From Rikenellaceae bacterium (lineage in GTDB: Bacteria; Bacteroidota; Bacteroidia; Bacteroidales; UBA932): 21,760 nt of DNA. The stretch lies in the NCBI GenBank assembly GCA_900769885.1, contig CAAGIG010000016.1, positions 1-21,760 of the forward strand, read 5' to 3'. A program made the position numbers and the translations under genes. This document shows, piece by piece, positions 8,390 to 16,257 of this stretch (the stretch's first letter is position 1; the number at the start of each line of letters is the position of its first letter). Under the pieces are notes generated by a model. It did no database searches and was not told the DNA's origin. It saw only the letters and a program-made list of their open reading frames with translations.

Positions 8390-9776
8390 GTTTATAGTGC
8401 CGGTTCTGGCGATTATTTTAGCGAGCAGTTGCTCTTCCACAAAAAGAGCTGTAGACCCACAAATCACTTTACCCGATAAGGTTGTAGCAGAATTGTCCAA
8501 AGATACTCTTTGCATTGCAGATATGCACTGGAGTGAGATTTTTGCAGATACATTGCTCCAAAAGCTCATTAAAAAGACCCTTGACAACAATAAAGACTTG
8601 CTCAGTGCTACAGCGAAAGTTGAGGAATTGGAGAAGCGCCACAGAGTGGTCAGAGCAGACCAGTTCCCCACAATTTCAGGCGAGGCATACGTTGACAGGG
8701 AGACCAATAATTATGGAGGCAATGGTTCAAAAACTGATATTGAGGTTGTTGCAAAACTCTCTCTGTCGTGGGAGGTGGATTTCTTCGGCAGACTTCGCCA
8801 CGCAAACAGAGAGGCTCTCGCTTCATATCTTCAAAGCGTGGAAGGGCAAAGGGCATTGCAGATTACATTAATTTCCCAGGTTGCTACATCTTATTTTCAA
8901 CTGGTGGCACTCGACAGTGAGCTCGAAATTATCTCACGCACTCTGGAAACTCGTGAGGAGGACCTCAACAAAGCAAAATTGAGATTTGAAGGGGGACTTA
9001 CATCTGAAATTCCCTACCAACAGGCTCAGGTGGAATATGCCACTACAGCATCACTTATCCCCGATTTGTTGAGAAAAATCGAGATTAAAGAAAATGAGAT
9101 TTCTCTTCTGACAGGAGAACTTCCTTCAGATATTGAGCGGGCACGAATCTACAGATACGACATCACAAAAGCCCAACTTAAAGTAGGTATCCCCTCTGAC
9201 CTTCTCAAGCGCCGCCCCGACATCAGAGCAGCGGAACAAGGTTTGAAAGGGGCTATGGAAGGGGTAGGATATGCCTGGGCTGACAGATTTCCCCGCTTTG
9301 TAATATCACTTGAAGGGGGATTGGAAAATAATGGATTTGAGGGTTTCTTCTCATCTCCACTGACTTATATGATAGGAGAGTTGACCTCACCCATCTTCTC
9401 ATTTGGTAAAAGAAAGGCAAAATATGAGGCCGCCATCAAGGCTTACGATGCAGAAAGATTCCAATATGAGAAGAAGGTACTGCAGGCATTCAAAGAGGTC
9501 AATGATGCAGTAATCTCCTACACCTCAGCAAACAAGACGGTGGAATTGATGCAAAATCTCAAAGAGTCATCCCGCAAATATGTGGACCTGGCACTCTTCC
9601 AACATATCAACGGTCATATTAATTACATTGATGTACTCGATGCTCAGAGAAGTTACCTGAATGCAGAAATTGACCTGTCAAATGCAATCAGAGATGAATA
9701 TATTGCATTGATTGAGTTGTATAAAGCACTCGGAGGAGGATGGAAAGGTATAAAGGAAAATAAAAATGAGAAGTAA
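8382..9776 (+). CDS. Efflux outer-membrane factor, lipoprotein (TolC/OprM/NodT family)
   Basis: This is a 464-residue outer-membrane channel subunit. The ATG at 8382 starts a short signal peptide (MNRFIVPVLAIILASSC) with the lipidation cysteine at residue 17 and Ser-Ser-Thr-Lys after it, so it is probably an outer-membrane lipoprotein. The open frame extends further upstream inside the pump gene, but that part lacks a signal and is rejected. An unusually good AGGAGG lies at 8371-8376, five bases before the ATG; it also encodes Gly-Gly of the pump, so it may help re-initiation. The two repeated outer-membrane efflux protein modules are visible from shared features (long Ala/Gln/Glu helices; LLKRRPDIRAAE near 280). 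It overlaps the pump by 8 nt and the following SDR gene by 1 nt. Confidence 0.93.
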   Translation: MNRFIVPVLAIILASSCSSTKRAVDPQITLPDKVVAELSKDTLCIADMHWSEIFADTLLQKLIKKTLDNNKDLLSATAKVEELEKRHRVVRADQFPTISGEAYVDRETNNYGGNGSKTDIEVVAKLSLSWEVDFFGRLRHANREALASYLQSVEGQRALQITLISQVATSYFQLVALDSELEIISRTLETREEDLNKAKLRFEGGLTSEIPYQQAQVEYATTASLIPDLLRKIEIKENEISLLTGELPSDIERARIYRYDITKAQLKVGIPSDLLKRRPDIRAAEQGLKGAMEGVGYAWADRFPRFVISLEGGLENNGFEGFFSSPLTYMIGELTSPIFSFGKRKAKYEAAIKAYDAERFQYEKKVLQAFKEVNDAVISYTSANKTVELMQNLKESSRKYVDLALFQHINGHINYIDVLDAQRSYLNAEIDLSNAIRDEYIALIELYKALGGGWKGIKENKNEK

Positions 9777-10573
9777 TGAGTAAAGTTGAATTCAGGGACA
9801 AGACACTTTTAATAACCGGCGGCGGTTCTGGAATTGGAGAGGCCCTGGCCTATCAATTTGCCCAACGGGGAACAAATGTTATCCTTGTCGGACGCAATGA
9901 AAATTCTTTGAAAAGGGTTCAGGAAAATTGTCTCCGCCTCGGAGTGAAAGCGTGGTACAAAACCGCAGATATGGAGAATCCCGAATCTATAGACTCATTA
10001 GTAGAATATATCTTGAAAGAGGGGTTCAGAATTGATTTCTTTGTCCTCAATGCGGGGGTATCACAAAGAGCCAGGACCCTTGAGACAGATATTTCAATTG
10101 ACCGCAAATTAATGGAAGTCAACTACTTTGGAGGAGTATATCTGATTAAGAGTCTTAAAGATATGCTTCTTAGCGCAGAAAAAGTACACATCGCAGTAAC
10201 CTCATCAATATCAGGCCTATTCGGATTTCCACTCCGTTCAGCCTACTGTGCCTCAAAACACGCACAGCACGGATTTTATGAAGCACTCGCTCTGGAGTAT
10301 CCCCACATAAAAGTGACTTTGTTGATCCCCGGCCGCATCAGGACCGAAATTTCCAAAAGTGCGATTTTGGCATCTGGAGAGAAATTCGGAGAGATGGATC
10401 CCGGACAAGCCAACGGAATGGATGTCACCAAATGTGCAAAAGTGGCAATCTGCGCCATTGCCCGGGAGAAACATCAGAAACTCATCGGAGGTAAAGAGTT
10501 GCTAATGGCACATTTCCACAGATATATCCCAAAACTTTTCTGGTTCCTGGCCGGAAAAGTCTCAGCCCGCTAA
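9776..10573 (+). CDS. SDR family NAD(P)-dependent oxidoreductase
   Basis: This is a 265-residue classical short-chain dehydrogenase/reductase. The cofactor loop TGGGSGIG is at 14-21 and NAG at 92-94. The catalytic tetrad reads Asn116, Ser144, Tyr157 and Lys161 (YCASK), so it should be active. Overall it resembles the DHRS7-like group of bacterial SDRs, with an aromatic, basic C-terminal segment (HRYIPKLFWFLAGK) that could sit at the membrane. The substrate cannot be inferred. The start codon overlaps the stop of the outer-membrane factor (TAATG), making it the fourth gene of the efflux operon. The coupling suggests, without proving, a role in metabolising a compound linked to the pump. No clear terminator follows before the rpsP promoter. 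Confidence 0.88.
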   Translation: MSKVEFRDKTLLITGGGSGIGEALAYQFAQRGTNVILVGRNENSLKRVQENCLRLGVKAWYKTADMENPESIDSLVEYILKEGFRIDFFVLNAGVSQRARTLETDISIDRKLMEVNYFGGVYLIKSLKDMLLSAEKVHIAVTSSISGLFGFPLRSAYCASKHAQHGFYEALALEYPHIKVTLLIPGRIRTEISKSAILASGEKFGEMDPGQANGMDVTKCAKVAICAIAREKHQKLIGGKELLMAHFHRYIPKLFWFLAGKVSAR

Positions 10574-10609
10574 TGGGAAGGATTAAATTCTCAAATAAGA
10601 TTCAATATT

Positions 10610-10640
10610 TTTGGCAAATAAAAAAAAGGGAGTATATTTG
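10610..10640 (+). promoter_or_regulatory. Bacteroidota-type promoter for rpsP-rimM
   Basis: TTTG at 10610-10613 and TATATTTG at 10633-10640 are separated by 19 bp, an exact match to the -33 TTTG / -7 TAnnTTTG promoter of Bacteroidota. The start site is expected a few bases downstream, giving a leader of about 55 nt before rpsP. Confidence 0.85.
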
Positions 10641-10661
10641 CGAGCCTTTTCTCGTGAAGAT

Positions 10662-10670
10662 AAGGAGGTT
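10662..10670 (+). promoter_or_regulatory. Displaced Shine-Dalgarno-like element in the rpsP leader
   Basis: AAGGAGGTT is a full anti-16S match but lies 31 nt upstream of the rpsP ATG, too far to position a ribosome there directly. CCTT at 10695-10698 could pair with its AAGG, and an AT-rich partial inverted repeat lies between them, so folding might bring it closer. A leader element controlling S16 synthesis is a speculative reading. Confidence 0.25.
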
Positions 10671-10701
10671 AAATTATTAATTTTAAAAAAAAGACCTTAA
10701 A

Positions 10702-11253
10702 ATGGCAGTTAAAATTCGTTTAGCACGCCACGGTAAAAAGAATCACGCATTCTTTCACATTGTAGTGGCAGATGTTCGCGCTCCTCGTGACGGACGTTTC
10801 ATTGAGCAAATTGGCTCTTACAATCCTAACACCAACCCTGCAACTATCAACCTTAAAGGTGATAGAGCTCTTTATTGGCTAAATTGCGGTGCTCAACCCA
10901 CCGACACTTGCCGCAGAATCCTTTCATACGAAGGTATCCTTCTAAAGAAACACTTGGAAGGTGGTGTTAAGAAAGGCGCTATCACAGCAGAAGTTGCTGA
11001 ACAAAGATTCAACGCTTGGAAAGCTGAAAAAAACAACAAACTTTCAGCTAAAAAACTTGGAATCAAAGAAGCTAAAAAAGCTGTCGCTAAAGAACTTCTT
11101 AGCGCAGAAGCTAAAGTAAACCAAGAAAGAGCAGAAGCTATCAGCAAAAGAAAAGCTGAAGAAGCTCTAGCTGCACAAGAAGCAGCGGCTGCAGCAGCAG
11201 CTGAGGCAGCAGCACAAGAAGCTACTGAAGGTGAAGTAAAAACAGAGGAATAA
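10702..11253 (+). CDS. rpsP: 30S ribosomal protein S16
   Basis: This is a 183-residue protein. The first 80 or so residues are canonical S16 (MAVKIRLARHGKKNHAFFHI, then APRDGRFIEQIGSYNP), a 30S assembly protein that binds the 5' domain of 16S rRNA. The remaining hundred residues are a lysine- and alanine-rich extension, predicted helical, with an almost pure Ala/Glu/Gln stretch at 152-174 and an acidic end. E. coli S16 is 82 residues; long tails are known in Bacteroidota S16. It is the first gene after the 10610-10640 promoter, and rimM follows 3 bp after the stop. Confidence 0.97.
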   Translation: MAVKIRLARHGKKNHAFFHIVVADVRAPRDGRFIEQIGSYNPNTNPATINLKGDRALYWLNCGAQPTDTCRRILSYEGILLKKHLEGGVKKGAITAEVAEQRFNAWKAEKNNKLSAKKLGIKEAKKAVAKELLSAEAKVNQERAEAISKRKAEEALAAQEAAAAAAAEAAAQEATEGEVKTEE

Positions 11254-11256
11254 TTT

Positions 11257-11787
11257 ATGTTCCCTGCACCAGATACATTGCTTCAAATCGCACAGGTGCA
11301 AAAGTCATACGGCACTGAAGGAGAGGTAATTATTAACTTTTCCGCTGAAGCCTATGATTACTTTGACGAAAAAAGACCGGTATTTCTGTTTTTTGACGGA
11401 TTACCGGTCCCTTTTTTTGTAGAATCATTCGAAACCAAGGGAACTCGCAAAGCCCTTGTCCGACTAACAGACATCAACACAATGTCCCGAGCAGAAGAAA
11501 TTGTCGGACAAAAAATCTATATTGACCCTAAAGATTATAGCGAACTCTCACAAGAGACTGAACTTACCGAAGAAAATCTCACCATTGAAGACCTTGCAGG
11601 CTTCACATTATTTGACCAGAATGACAACCTGGTGGGTGTCATCACATACATCCACGACTTCTCAGGCAATATCTGCTTCGAAATTGAAAACCTCGACTCA
11701 TATATCCCCTATCACGATGAGTTACTTATCGATATAGATATTGAATCAAAAGAAATTACCCTCGAAATATCTGAGGGGTTGTTGTAA
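11257..11787 (+). CDS. rimM: Ribosome maturation factor RimM
   Basis: This is a 176-residue 16S rRNA-processing and 30S assembly factor that works at the head domain of the small subunit. The N-terminal RimM barrel covers about 5-90 (IAQVQKSYGTEGEVIINF), with the PRC-barrel domain at about 98-172 (LAGFTLFDQNDNLVGVI, then IPYHDELLIDID). It is co-transcribed with rpsP, the conserved bacterial pairing. Its stop codon TAA at 11785-11787 lies in the left arm of a long hairpin shared with the convergent hexomutase gene, whose stop is only 5 bp away. Confidence 0.95.
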   Translation: MFPAPDTLLQIAQVQKSYGTEGEVIINFSAEAYDYFDEKRPVFLFFDGLPVPFFVESFETKGTRKALVRLTDINTMSRAEEIVGQKIYIDPKDYSELSQETELTEENLTIEDLAGFTLFDQNDNLVGVITYIHDFSGNICFEIENLDSYIPYHDELLIDIDIESKEITLEISEGLL

Positions 11788-11807
11788 ACGATTTACATCA
11801 AACCCTC
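11773..11807. terminator. Shared hairpin carrying the stop codons of two convergent genes
   Basis: The 16-nt arms (11773-11788 and 11792-11807) pair with 14 matches and two mismatches around a 3-nt loop. The rimM TAA (11785-11787) is in the left arm and the complement of the hexomutase TAA (11793-11795) in the right arm. There is no T-tract on either side, so it is not a canonical intrinsic terminator. It could act as a bidirectional transcription barrier or RNA 3'-end stabiliser. Confidence 0.5.
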
Positions 11808-13196
11808 AACAATCTCCCGAACTTTAGAAACTTTTTCGTCGAGCAGTTCAGCAGTTGACGCTTCACACAAGAATCGAAGATAAGGTTCTGTATTTGAAGG
11901 GCGTATATTGAACCACCATTGTGGAAACTCTACTCTGTATCCATCAAAATCGTATTGGGCAACAGCCTCTTCATTGCTTAGGAAATAATCTCTTACTGCA
12001 TCCATCGCCTCCTGTTTACGGTCGATTTTGAAGTTTATTTCTCCTGAATTGCAATACTTTTCAATCTCTCCAATCAATTGGGAAACTGTGCGGCCCTTAC
12101 GGTGAAACTCTGCAACGATATCGAGAATTATAAGAGAAGCCATTATACCGCTGTCAGAATAGTGGAAATCTTTGAAATAGTAGTGACCGGCCAATTCACC
12201 ACCAAAAAGACCACCTATGTCTCTCAGGCGTGGAGCAGCATAGGCCCTACCCACCTTCCAGGTATTGATGGTAACACCCATTGGAGCAAGATACTCACCT
12301 ATCGCCTTTGAACTGCGAATATCCTGAAGAGCATCTATCTTCTGACCACCTTCAGCAGCCATTATCTTTCTTCTCGACTCAGCAGCGGCCGATGTTCCAA
12401 TTCCCCCAACAAAGAATTGGCCCAAAAGAGCTATCATCAAATCGGGTGATATAAATTCCCCTCTTTCGTCAATAAACATAACCCTGTCTGCGTCCCCATC
12501 ATAGATAACCCCTATATCACACTTGTTTTCAAGAAGATACTCCTTAAGCATCTGACGATTTTCAGCCACCAATGGATTAGGTTCGTGACAAGGGAAATTA
12601 CCATCCATCTGATCACAAATGTAATGGACATTATCCCCAAACAGTTCTTTTACAAACAAAGCCGAGGCCCCATTTGAAAGGTCCATTGCAATATTCAATC
12701 CTTCCAATGAACCCAGATATTGTTTTTGAAATGAAAGATATTCCTCTCTGATATCCAAAGGATATACCTCTCCCCTTTTTTCTTTGGGAAGAATCTCTTT
12801 TCCTTCAAGAATCCATTTTTCAATGGTACCCAAACCTGTATCATACCCTACAGGGAGAGCATTTTCACGCGAAACCTTCAATCCATTGTCACTCTTAGGG
12901 TTATGTGATGCAGTGATTTGAACAGAGGCCTTGAATCCTTTTGCAGCAGTTGCATAATAGACATAAGGAGTGGTAGCCAGACCCAAATCATAAACATCAG
13001 CACCGGCATCGGTTATCCCTTTCAACAGATATTGGTGAATCTCATCAGAAGAAACACGCATATCCCTTCCCAGGGCAACACTCTGTGCTCCAAGCAACTC
13101 GGGCAAGAAATATCCTACTTTATATACTATATCCTTATCAAAGTCGACATTATATTTTCCTCTGATATCGTATGCGTGAAATGCTTTAATCTTCAT
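11793..13196 (-). CDS. Phosphomannomutase/phosphoglucomutase
   Basis: This is a 467-residue alpha-D-phosphohexomutase of the AlgC/ManB type that interconverts mannose-1-P and mannose-6-P and/or glucose-1-P and glucose-6-P. All four domain signatures are present: the phosphoserine loop TASHNP with Ser97, the Mg-binding DGDADR at 233-238, the sugar-specificity loop GGELAGHY at 332-339, and the phosphate-binding RPSNTEP at 432-438. The GELAGH loop (GEMSGH in AlgC) fits the dual-specificity PMM/PGM group. It supplies sugar phosphates for nucleotide-sugar and envelope polysaccharide synthesis. It is the last gene of the minus-strand ruvX-def unit, 12 bp after def, and converges on rimM. Confidence 0.93.
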   Translation of the reverse strand: MKIKAFHAYDIRGKYNVDFDKDIVYKVGYFLPELLGAQSVALGRDMRVSSDEIHQYLLKGITDAGADVYDLGLATTPYVYYATAAKGFKASVQITASHNPKSDNGLKVSRENALPVGYDTGLGTIEKWILEGKEILPKEKRGEVYPLDIREEYLSFQKQYLGSLEGLNIAMDLSNGASALFVKELFGDNVHYICDQMDGNFPCHEPNPLVAENRQMLKEYLLENKCDIGVIYDGDADRVMFIDERGEFISPDLMIALLGQFFVGGIGTSAAAESRRKIMAAEGGQKIDALQDIRSSKAIGEYLAPMGVTINTWKVGRAYAAPRLRDIGGLFGGELAGHYYFKDFHYSDSGIMASLIILDIVAEFHRKGRTVSQLIGEIEKYCNSGEINFKIDRKQEAMDAVRDYFLSNEEAVAQYDFDGYRVEFPQWWFNIRPSNTEPYLRFLCEASTAELLDEKVSKVREIVEGLM

Positions 13197-13208
13197 ATCC
13201 GAAGTATT

Positions 13209-13775
13209 TTACTGTTTTGCGAGTTTTGTTTTGTAGAATGTAGCAGTCTTGCCTTTTGAGATATTGTGCAACTTACTCATTATCATTTTCTTTCTGATAG
13301 GAGCAGCGTGGTCCACAAAAAGATTTCCTTCCAAATGGTCCATTTCGTGCTGTACCATACGACAAGCAAATTCATCCAGAAATTCCTCTTTTGGCTCGAG
13401 ATTTTCGTCATAATATCTCACTGTCATAGATTTTGGACGGGTAACATCGCAATGGATATTGGGAACACTCAAACAACCCTCGCCATAAACCAATGTATCT
13501 TCACTCTCCTCTACAACCTCAGGGTTAATCATCACCCTTTTGAATCCTTTAAGATAAGGGTAAGTCTCCGCAGCCTCATTGCCATCGACAACCAGCAACC
13601 TGATACTTTTGCCAATCTGAGGAGCTGCAAGTCCCACTCCTTCAGCATTGTACATTGTTTCAAACATATCGGCCACAAGTTTTTGCAACTCTTCTTTATT
13701 CACTGTTGCTATATCCATTGGTTCCGCCTTTGCTCTAAGCACATCAGAACCATATACATAAATAGGTAATATCAT
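13209..13775 (-). CDS. def: Peptide deformylase
   Basis: This is a 188-residue metalloenzyme that removes the formyl group from nascent protein N-termini. The three family motifs are complete: GVGLAAPQIG at 46-55, EGCLSVP at 99-105 with metal ligand Cys101, and QHEMDHLEG at 142-150 with ligands His143 and His147 and catalytic Glu144. Its length and motif spacing fit the usual bacterial type I enzyme. It lies 7 bp after ruvX and 12 bp before the hexomutase on the same strand, so the three probably share one transcript. Confidence 0.97.
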   Translation of the reverse strand: MILPIYVYGSDVLRAKAEPMDIATVNKEELQKLVADMFETMYNAEGVGLAAPQIGKSIRLLVVDGNEAAETYPYLKGFKRVMINPEVVEESEDTLVYGEGCLSVPNIHCDVTRPKSMTVRYYDENLEPKEEFLDEFACRMVQHEMDHLEGNLFVDHAAPIRKKMIMSKLHNISKGKTATFYKTKLAKQ

Positions 13776-13782
13776 ATTCTAA

Positions 13783-14208
13783 CTAAATTATATTTCCACT
13801 TTTTCTATCAAGATAGCTCTGAAGAATGATTCCGGCGCTGATTTTATCCACAACCGATTTGTCCCTGCGAGCCATCTTTTTCATTCCACCATCAATCATT
13901 GAACGATGTGCCAGCACTGATGTAAACCTCTCATCTTCCAGTTCTACAGGGATTTGAGGAAAATTCTTCTTCAATTGCTTCAGGAATGTATCCACATATC
14001 GTGCCGCTTCCGAAGGGATGTTGTTCATATTCATTGGATACCCCACTACAAATAGTCCAATCTGCTCCTTTGCAGTATAATTTTTGAGATATTCAATTAT
14101 CTTTGCAGATGGAACAGTTTCGACGGGTGAGGCAAAAATTCCCAAAGGATCGGTGACAGCAATCCCCGTCCTTTTCAATCCATAGTCTATCCCGATTATT
14201 CGATTCAT
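13783..14208 (-). CDS. ruvX: Putative pre-16S rRNA nuclease / Holliday junction resolvase (YqgF)
   Basis: This is a 141-residue RNase H-fold protein of the YqgF family. Its members process the 5' end of 16S rRNA in E. coli and are annotated as Holliday junction resolvases by fold. The first motif IGIDYG places catalytic Asp8; the acidic residues of ELEDERFTS (90-96) and Asp121 in VDKISA complete the expected site. It is the first gene of the ruvX-def-hexomutase unit and divergent from the M23 peptidase gene across only 24 bp. A -7-like TAAATTTG ends just 4 bp upstream of its ATG, which would give a leaderless or nearly leaderless mRNA. Confidence 0.93.
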   Translation of the reverse strand: MNRIIGIDYGLKRTGIAVTDPLGIFASPVETVPSAKIIEYLKNYTAKEQIGLFVVGYPMNMNNIPSEAARYVDTFLKQLKKNFPQIPVELEDERFTSVLAHRSMIDGGMKKMARRDKSVVDKISAGIILQSYLDRKSGNII

Positions 14209-14212
14209 TCTG

Positions 14213-14220
14213 CAAATTTA
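14213..14220 (-). promoter_or_regulatory. Candidate -7 element for the ruvX operon
   Basis: On the minus strand this reads TAAATTTG, an exact TAnnTTTG match, with CAGA between it and the ruvX ATG. The nearest TTTG lies 16 bp further upstream, inside the first codons of the divergent peptidase gene, which is shorter than the usual 19 bp. If it is used, translation begins at or next to the transcript 5' end. Confidence 0.4.
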
Positions 14221-14232
14221 GTCAATTAGTTT

Positions 14233-15090
14233 ATGCCAAAGAAATTTAAAAATATAAAAAAGAGACTTTCCAAGATATATCGTTTCGTCATTGTCAATGA
14301 CCAGACACACGAAAATCTTTTCAGAATCAAAGCCTCTGCCCTGAAAGTCATACTATTGGGCACACTCTTTTTTTGCATATTGTGCGCATTGATTTTCAGC
14401 ATTATAGCTTACACTCCTCTCAAACAGGTGCTGCCCGGTTACCCTTCATATCAGACACAAAGAGCGGCAATAGAGAATGCCACAAAAGTAGATTCATTGG
14501 AGAGCCGCATCCGGGTAATGACCATCCAACTCACTAATATTCAAAGAATAATCAAAGGAGAAGCACCTCTTCCAATCGACAGTCTGCTGAACATAGGAAA
14601 AGTGGAACAGGCCGAAAAATTGCTTTCGGGAGAGACTGTTGCAGACTCCATTCTCAGACACAAGGTGGACTCCATTGAAAGATACAACCTCTCCAATAAC
14701 AGAAATATTGAACAAATAGAAGGATTACTCTTCTTCACCCCGGTCAAAGGTGTTATCACCCAAGGTTTTAACCCTGCTGCAGAACATCCGTTTGTCGACA
14801 TTGCAGTCAAAGACGGCAGTGCCATCTGCTCTATCCTGGATGGTACGGTTATTGCGGCATACTGGAGCGACGATACCGGTTACAATATTCAGATCCAACA
14901 CAGTAACGACCTTGTCTCCATTTATAAACACAACACAAAACTCCTAAAAGGGGTTGGAGATAAAGTTACAGCAGGAACGACCATATCGCTGGCCGGTAAT
15001 GCAGGAAGCCTCAGCACAGGTCCTCATCTCCATTTTGAATTATGGCACAAAGGTGAACCTGTCGATCCCAATTTATATATAAATTTCTAA
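14233..15090 (+). CDS. M23 family metallopeptidase (LytM domain), membrane anchored
   Basis: This is a 285-residue predicted peptidoglycan endopeptidase. A basic cytoplasmic stretch is followed by one transmembrane helix (about 37-59), a periplasmic linker with coiled-coil character (about 75-165) and a C-terminal LytM/M23 domain (about 168-282). The zinc and catalytic positions look intact: His185 and Asp189 (HPFVD), His233 (YKHN) and HLH at 265-267. It may therefore be an active DD-endopeptidase and not a degenerate EnvC-type activator, although the family contains both. It heads a plus-strand unit with dxr (10 bp gap), rseP and the DUF4837 gene. No clear promoter is visible in the 24 bp before it. 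Confidence 0.9.
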   Translation: MPKKFKNIKKRLSKIYRFVIVNDQTHENLFRIKASALKVILLGTLFFCILCALIFSIIAYTPLKQVLPGYPSYQTQRAAIENATKVDSLESRIRVMTIQLTNIQRIIKGEAPLPIDSLLNIGKVEQAEKLLSGETVADSILRHKVDSIERYNLSNNRNIEQIEGLLFFTPVKGVITQGFNPAAEHPFVDIAVKDGSAICSILDGTVIAAYWSDDTGYNIQIQHSNDLVSIYKHNTKLLKGVGDKVTAGTTISLAGNAGSLSTGPHLHFELWHKGEPVDPNLYINF

Positions 15091-15100
15091 AACGAGACCT

Positions 15101-16255
15101 ATGAACAAGAAAAGGATCGCCATATTAGGCTCTACAGGAACGATTGGAACTCAGGCACTTGATGTTGTAAGAGCCAACCGGGACCTTTTTGAAGTCGTTC
15201 TGCTATGTGCAAACAACAATTCCGACCTTCTGACAAGACAAGCAATAGAATTCGGTGTCAAAAACATAGTAATCGGCAATCCGAACCTTTACAACGAGAT
15301 AAAACAGGCATTGACCCCATACAATACAAATGTCTTTGCCGGAAATGATTCAATAGCCTCTTTAATCGAAGAGAGCAATGAATTAGACCTCGTTCTGACT
15401 GCGATGGTAGGTTTCAGCGGACTTACCCCCACATTGACTGCTATCAAAAAAGGGATTACGGTGGCTATCGCAAACAAAGAGCCGGTAGTCGCTGCAGGTA
15501 AATTCATTATGGGTAATGTAGCTAAATACGGAGCGACCATTCTCCCTGTAGATTCAGAACACTCTGCCATATTCCAGGCACTTCAAGGAGAATGTTCTCC
15601 AATTGAAAACATATTCCTGACTGCCTCGGGAGGTCCTTTCCTCAACACACCGATTGAGCAACTTGAAAATGTGACTGTCGCACAGGCAATCAATCACCCA
15701 AGATGGAAAATGGGTAAAAAAATCACTGTAGATTCATCTACCCTGATGAACAAAGGATTTGAACTCATTGAGGCGAGCTGGTTATTCAACATTGCTCCGG
15801 AAAAAATAAAAATCGTCATTCATCCGCAATCGATAATCCACAGTATGGTCTCATTTGCAGATGGTTCCATAATTGCACAGATGAATATGCCAGATATGCG
15901 CCTCCCCATTCAGTATGCATTGACATATCCGCAAAGAAAACATCTGGAGATTCCAAGAGTAGATTTCTTCCAGTTGAGAGCACTCACATTTGAGAGTCCG
16001 GACCTTACCAGATTCCCTTGCCTGACAATGGCTCTTGAGGCAATAAACAAAGGAGGAAATGCCCCCTGTATCCTCAACGCAGCCAACGAAGTGGCAGTGG
16101 AGGCATTCCTTAACGAGAAAATAAAATACACATCAATCCCTCATATTGTGGAAAAGGGACTCGAGAAAAGTTTCTTCATAGAAAATCCGACACTGGAACA
16201 AATCTACGAGTCCGATTTACAGGCAAGAGAGATTGCTTTATCCTTTATTAAATAG
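15101..16255 (+). CDS. dxr: 1-deoxy-D-xylulose-5-phosphate reductoisomerase
   Basis: This is a 384-residue enzyme of the MEP isoprenoid pathway that converts DXP to 2-C-methyl-D-erythritol 4-phosphate using NADPH. The NADPH loop GSTGTIG is at 10-16 and ANKEPVVAAG at 124-133. The metal and substrate residues are Asp151 and Glu153 in DSEHSAIFQ and Glu221 in MNKGFELIEA. Length and motif order match the family. It lies 10 bp after the M23 gene and 2 bp before rseP. It supplies the isoprenoid precursors from which MenA, encoded elsewhere in this window, draws its prenyl chain. Confidence 0.97.
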   Translation: MNKKRIAILGSTGTIGTQALDVVRANRDLFEVVLLCANNNSDLLTRQAIEFGVKNIVIGNPNLYNEIKQALTPYNTNVFAGNDSIASLIEESNELDLVLTAMVGFSGLTPTLTAIKKGITVAIANKEPVVAAGKFIMGNVAKYGATILPVDSEHSAIFQALQGECSPIENIFLTASGGPFLNTPIEQLENVTVAQAINHPRWKMGKKITVDSSTLMNKGFELIEASWLFNIAPEKIKIVIHPQSIIHSMVSFADGSIIAQMNMPDMRLPIQYALTYPQRKHLEIPRVDFFQLRALTFESPDLTRFPCLTMALEAINKGGNAPCILNAANEVAVEAFLNEKIKYTSIPHIVEKGLEKSFFIENPTLEQIYESDLQAREIALSFIK

Positions 16256-16257
16256 AT

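Noticed and set aside
10640..10655. Small hairpin CGAG/CTCG just after the rpsP promoter
   Set aside because: It has only four strong pairs, and the expected transcription start falls inside it, so it would not be transcribed whole.
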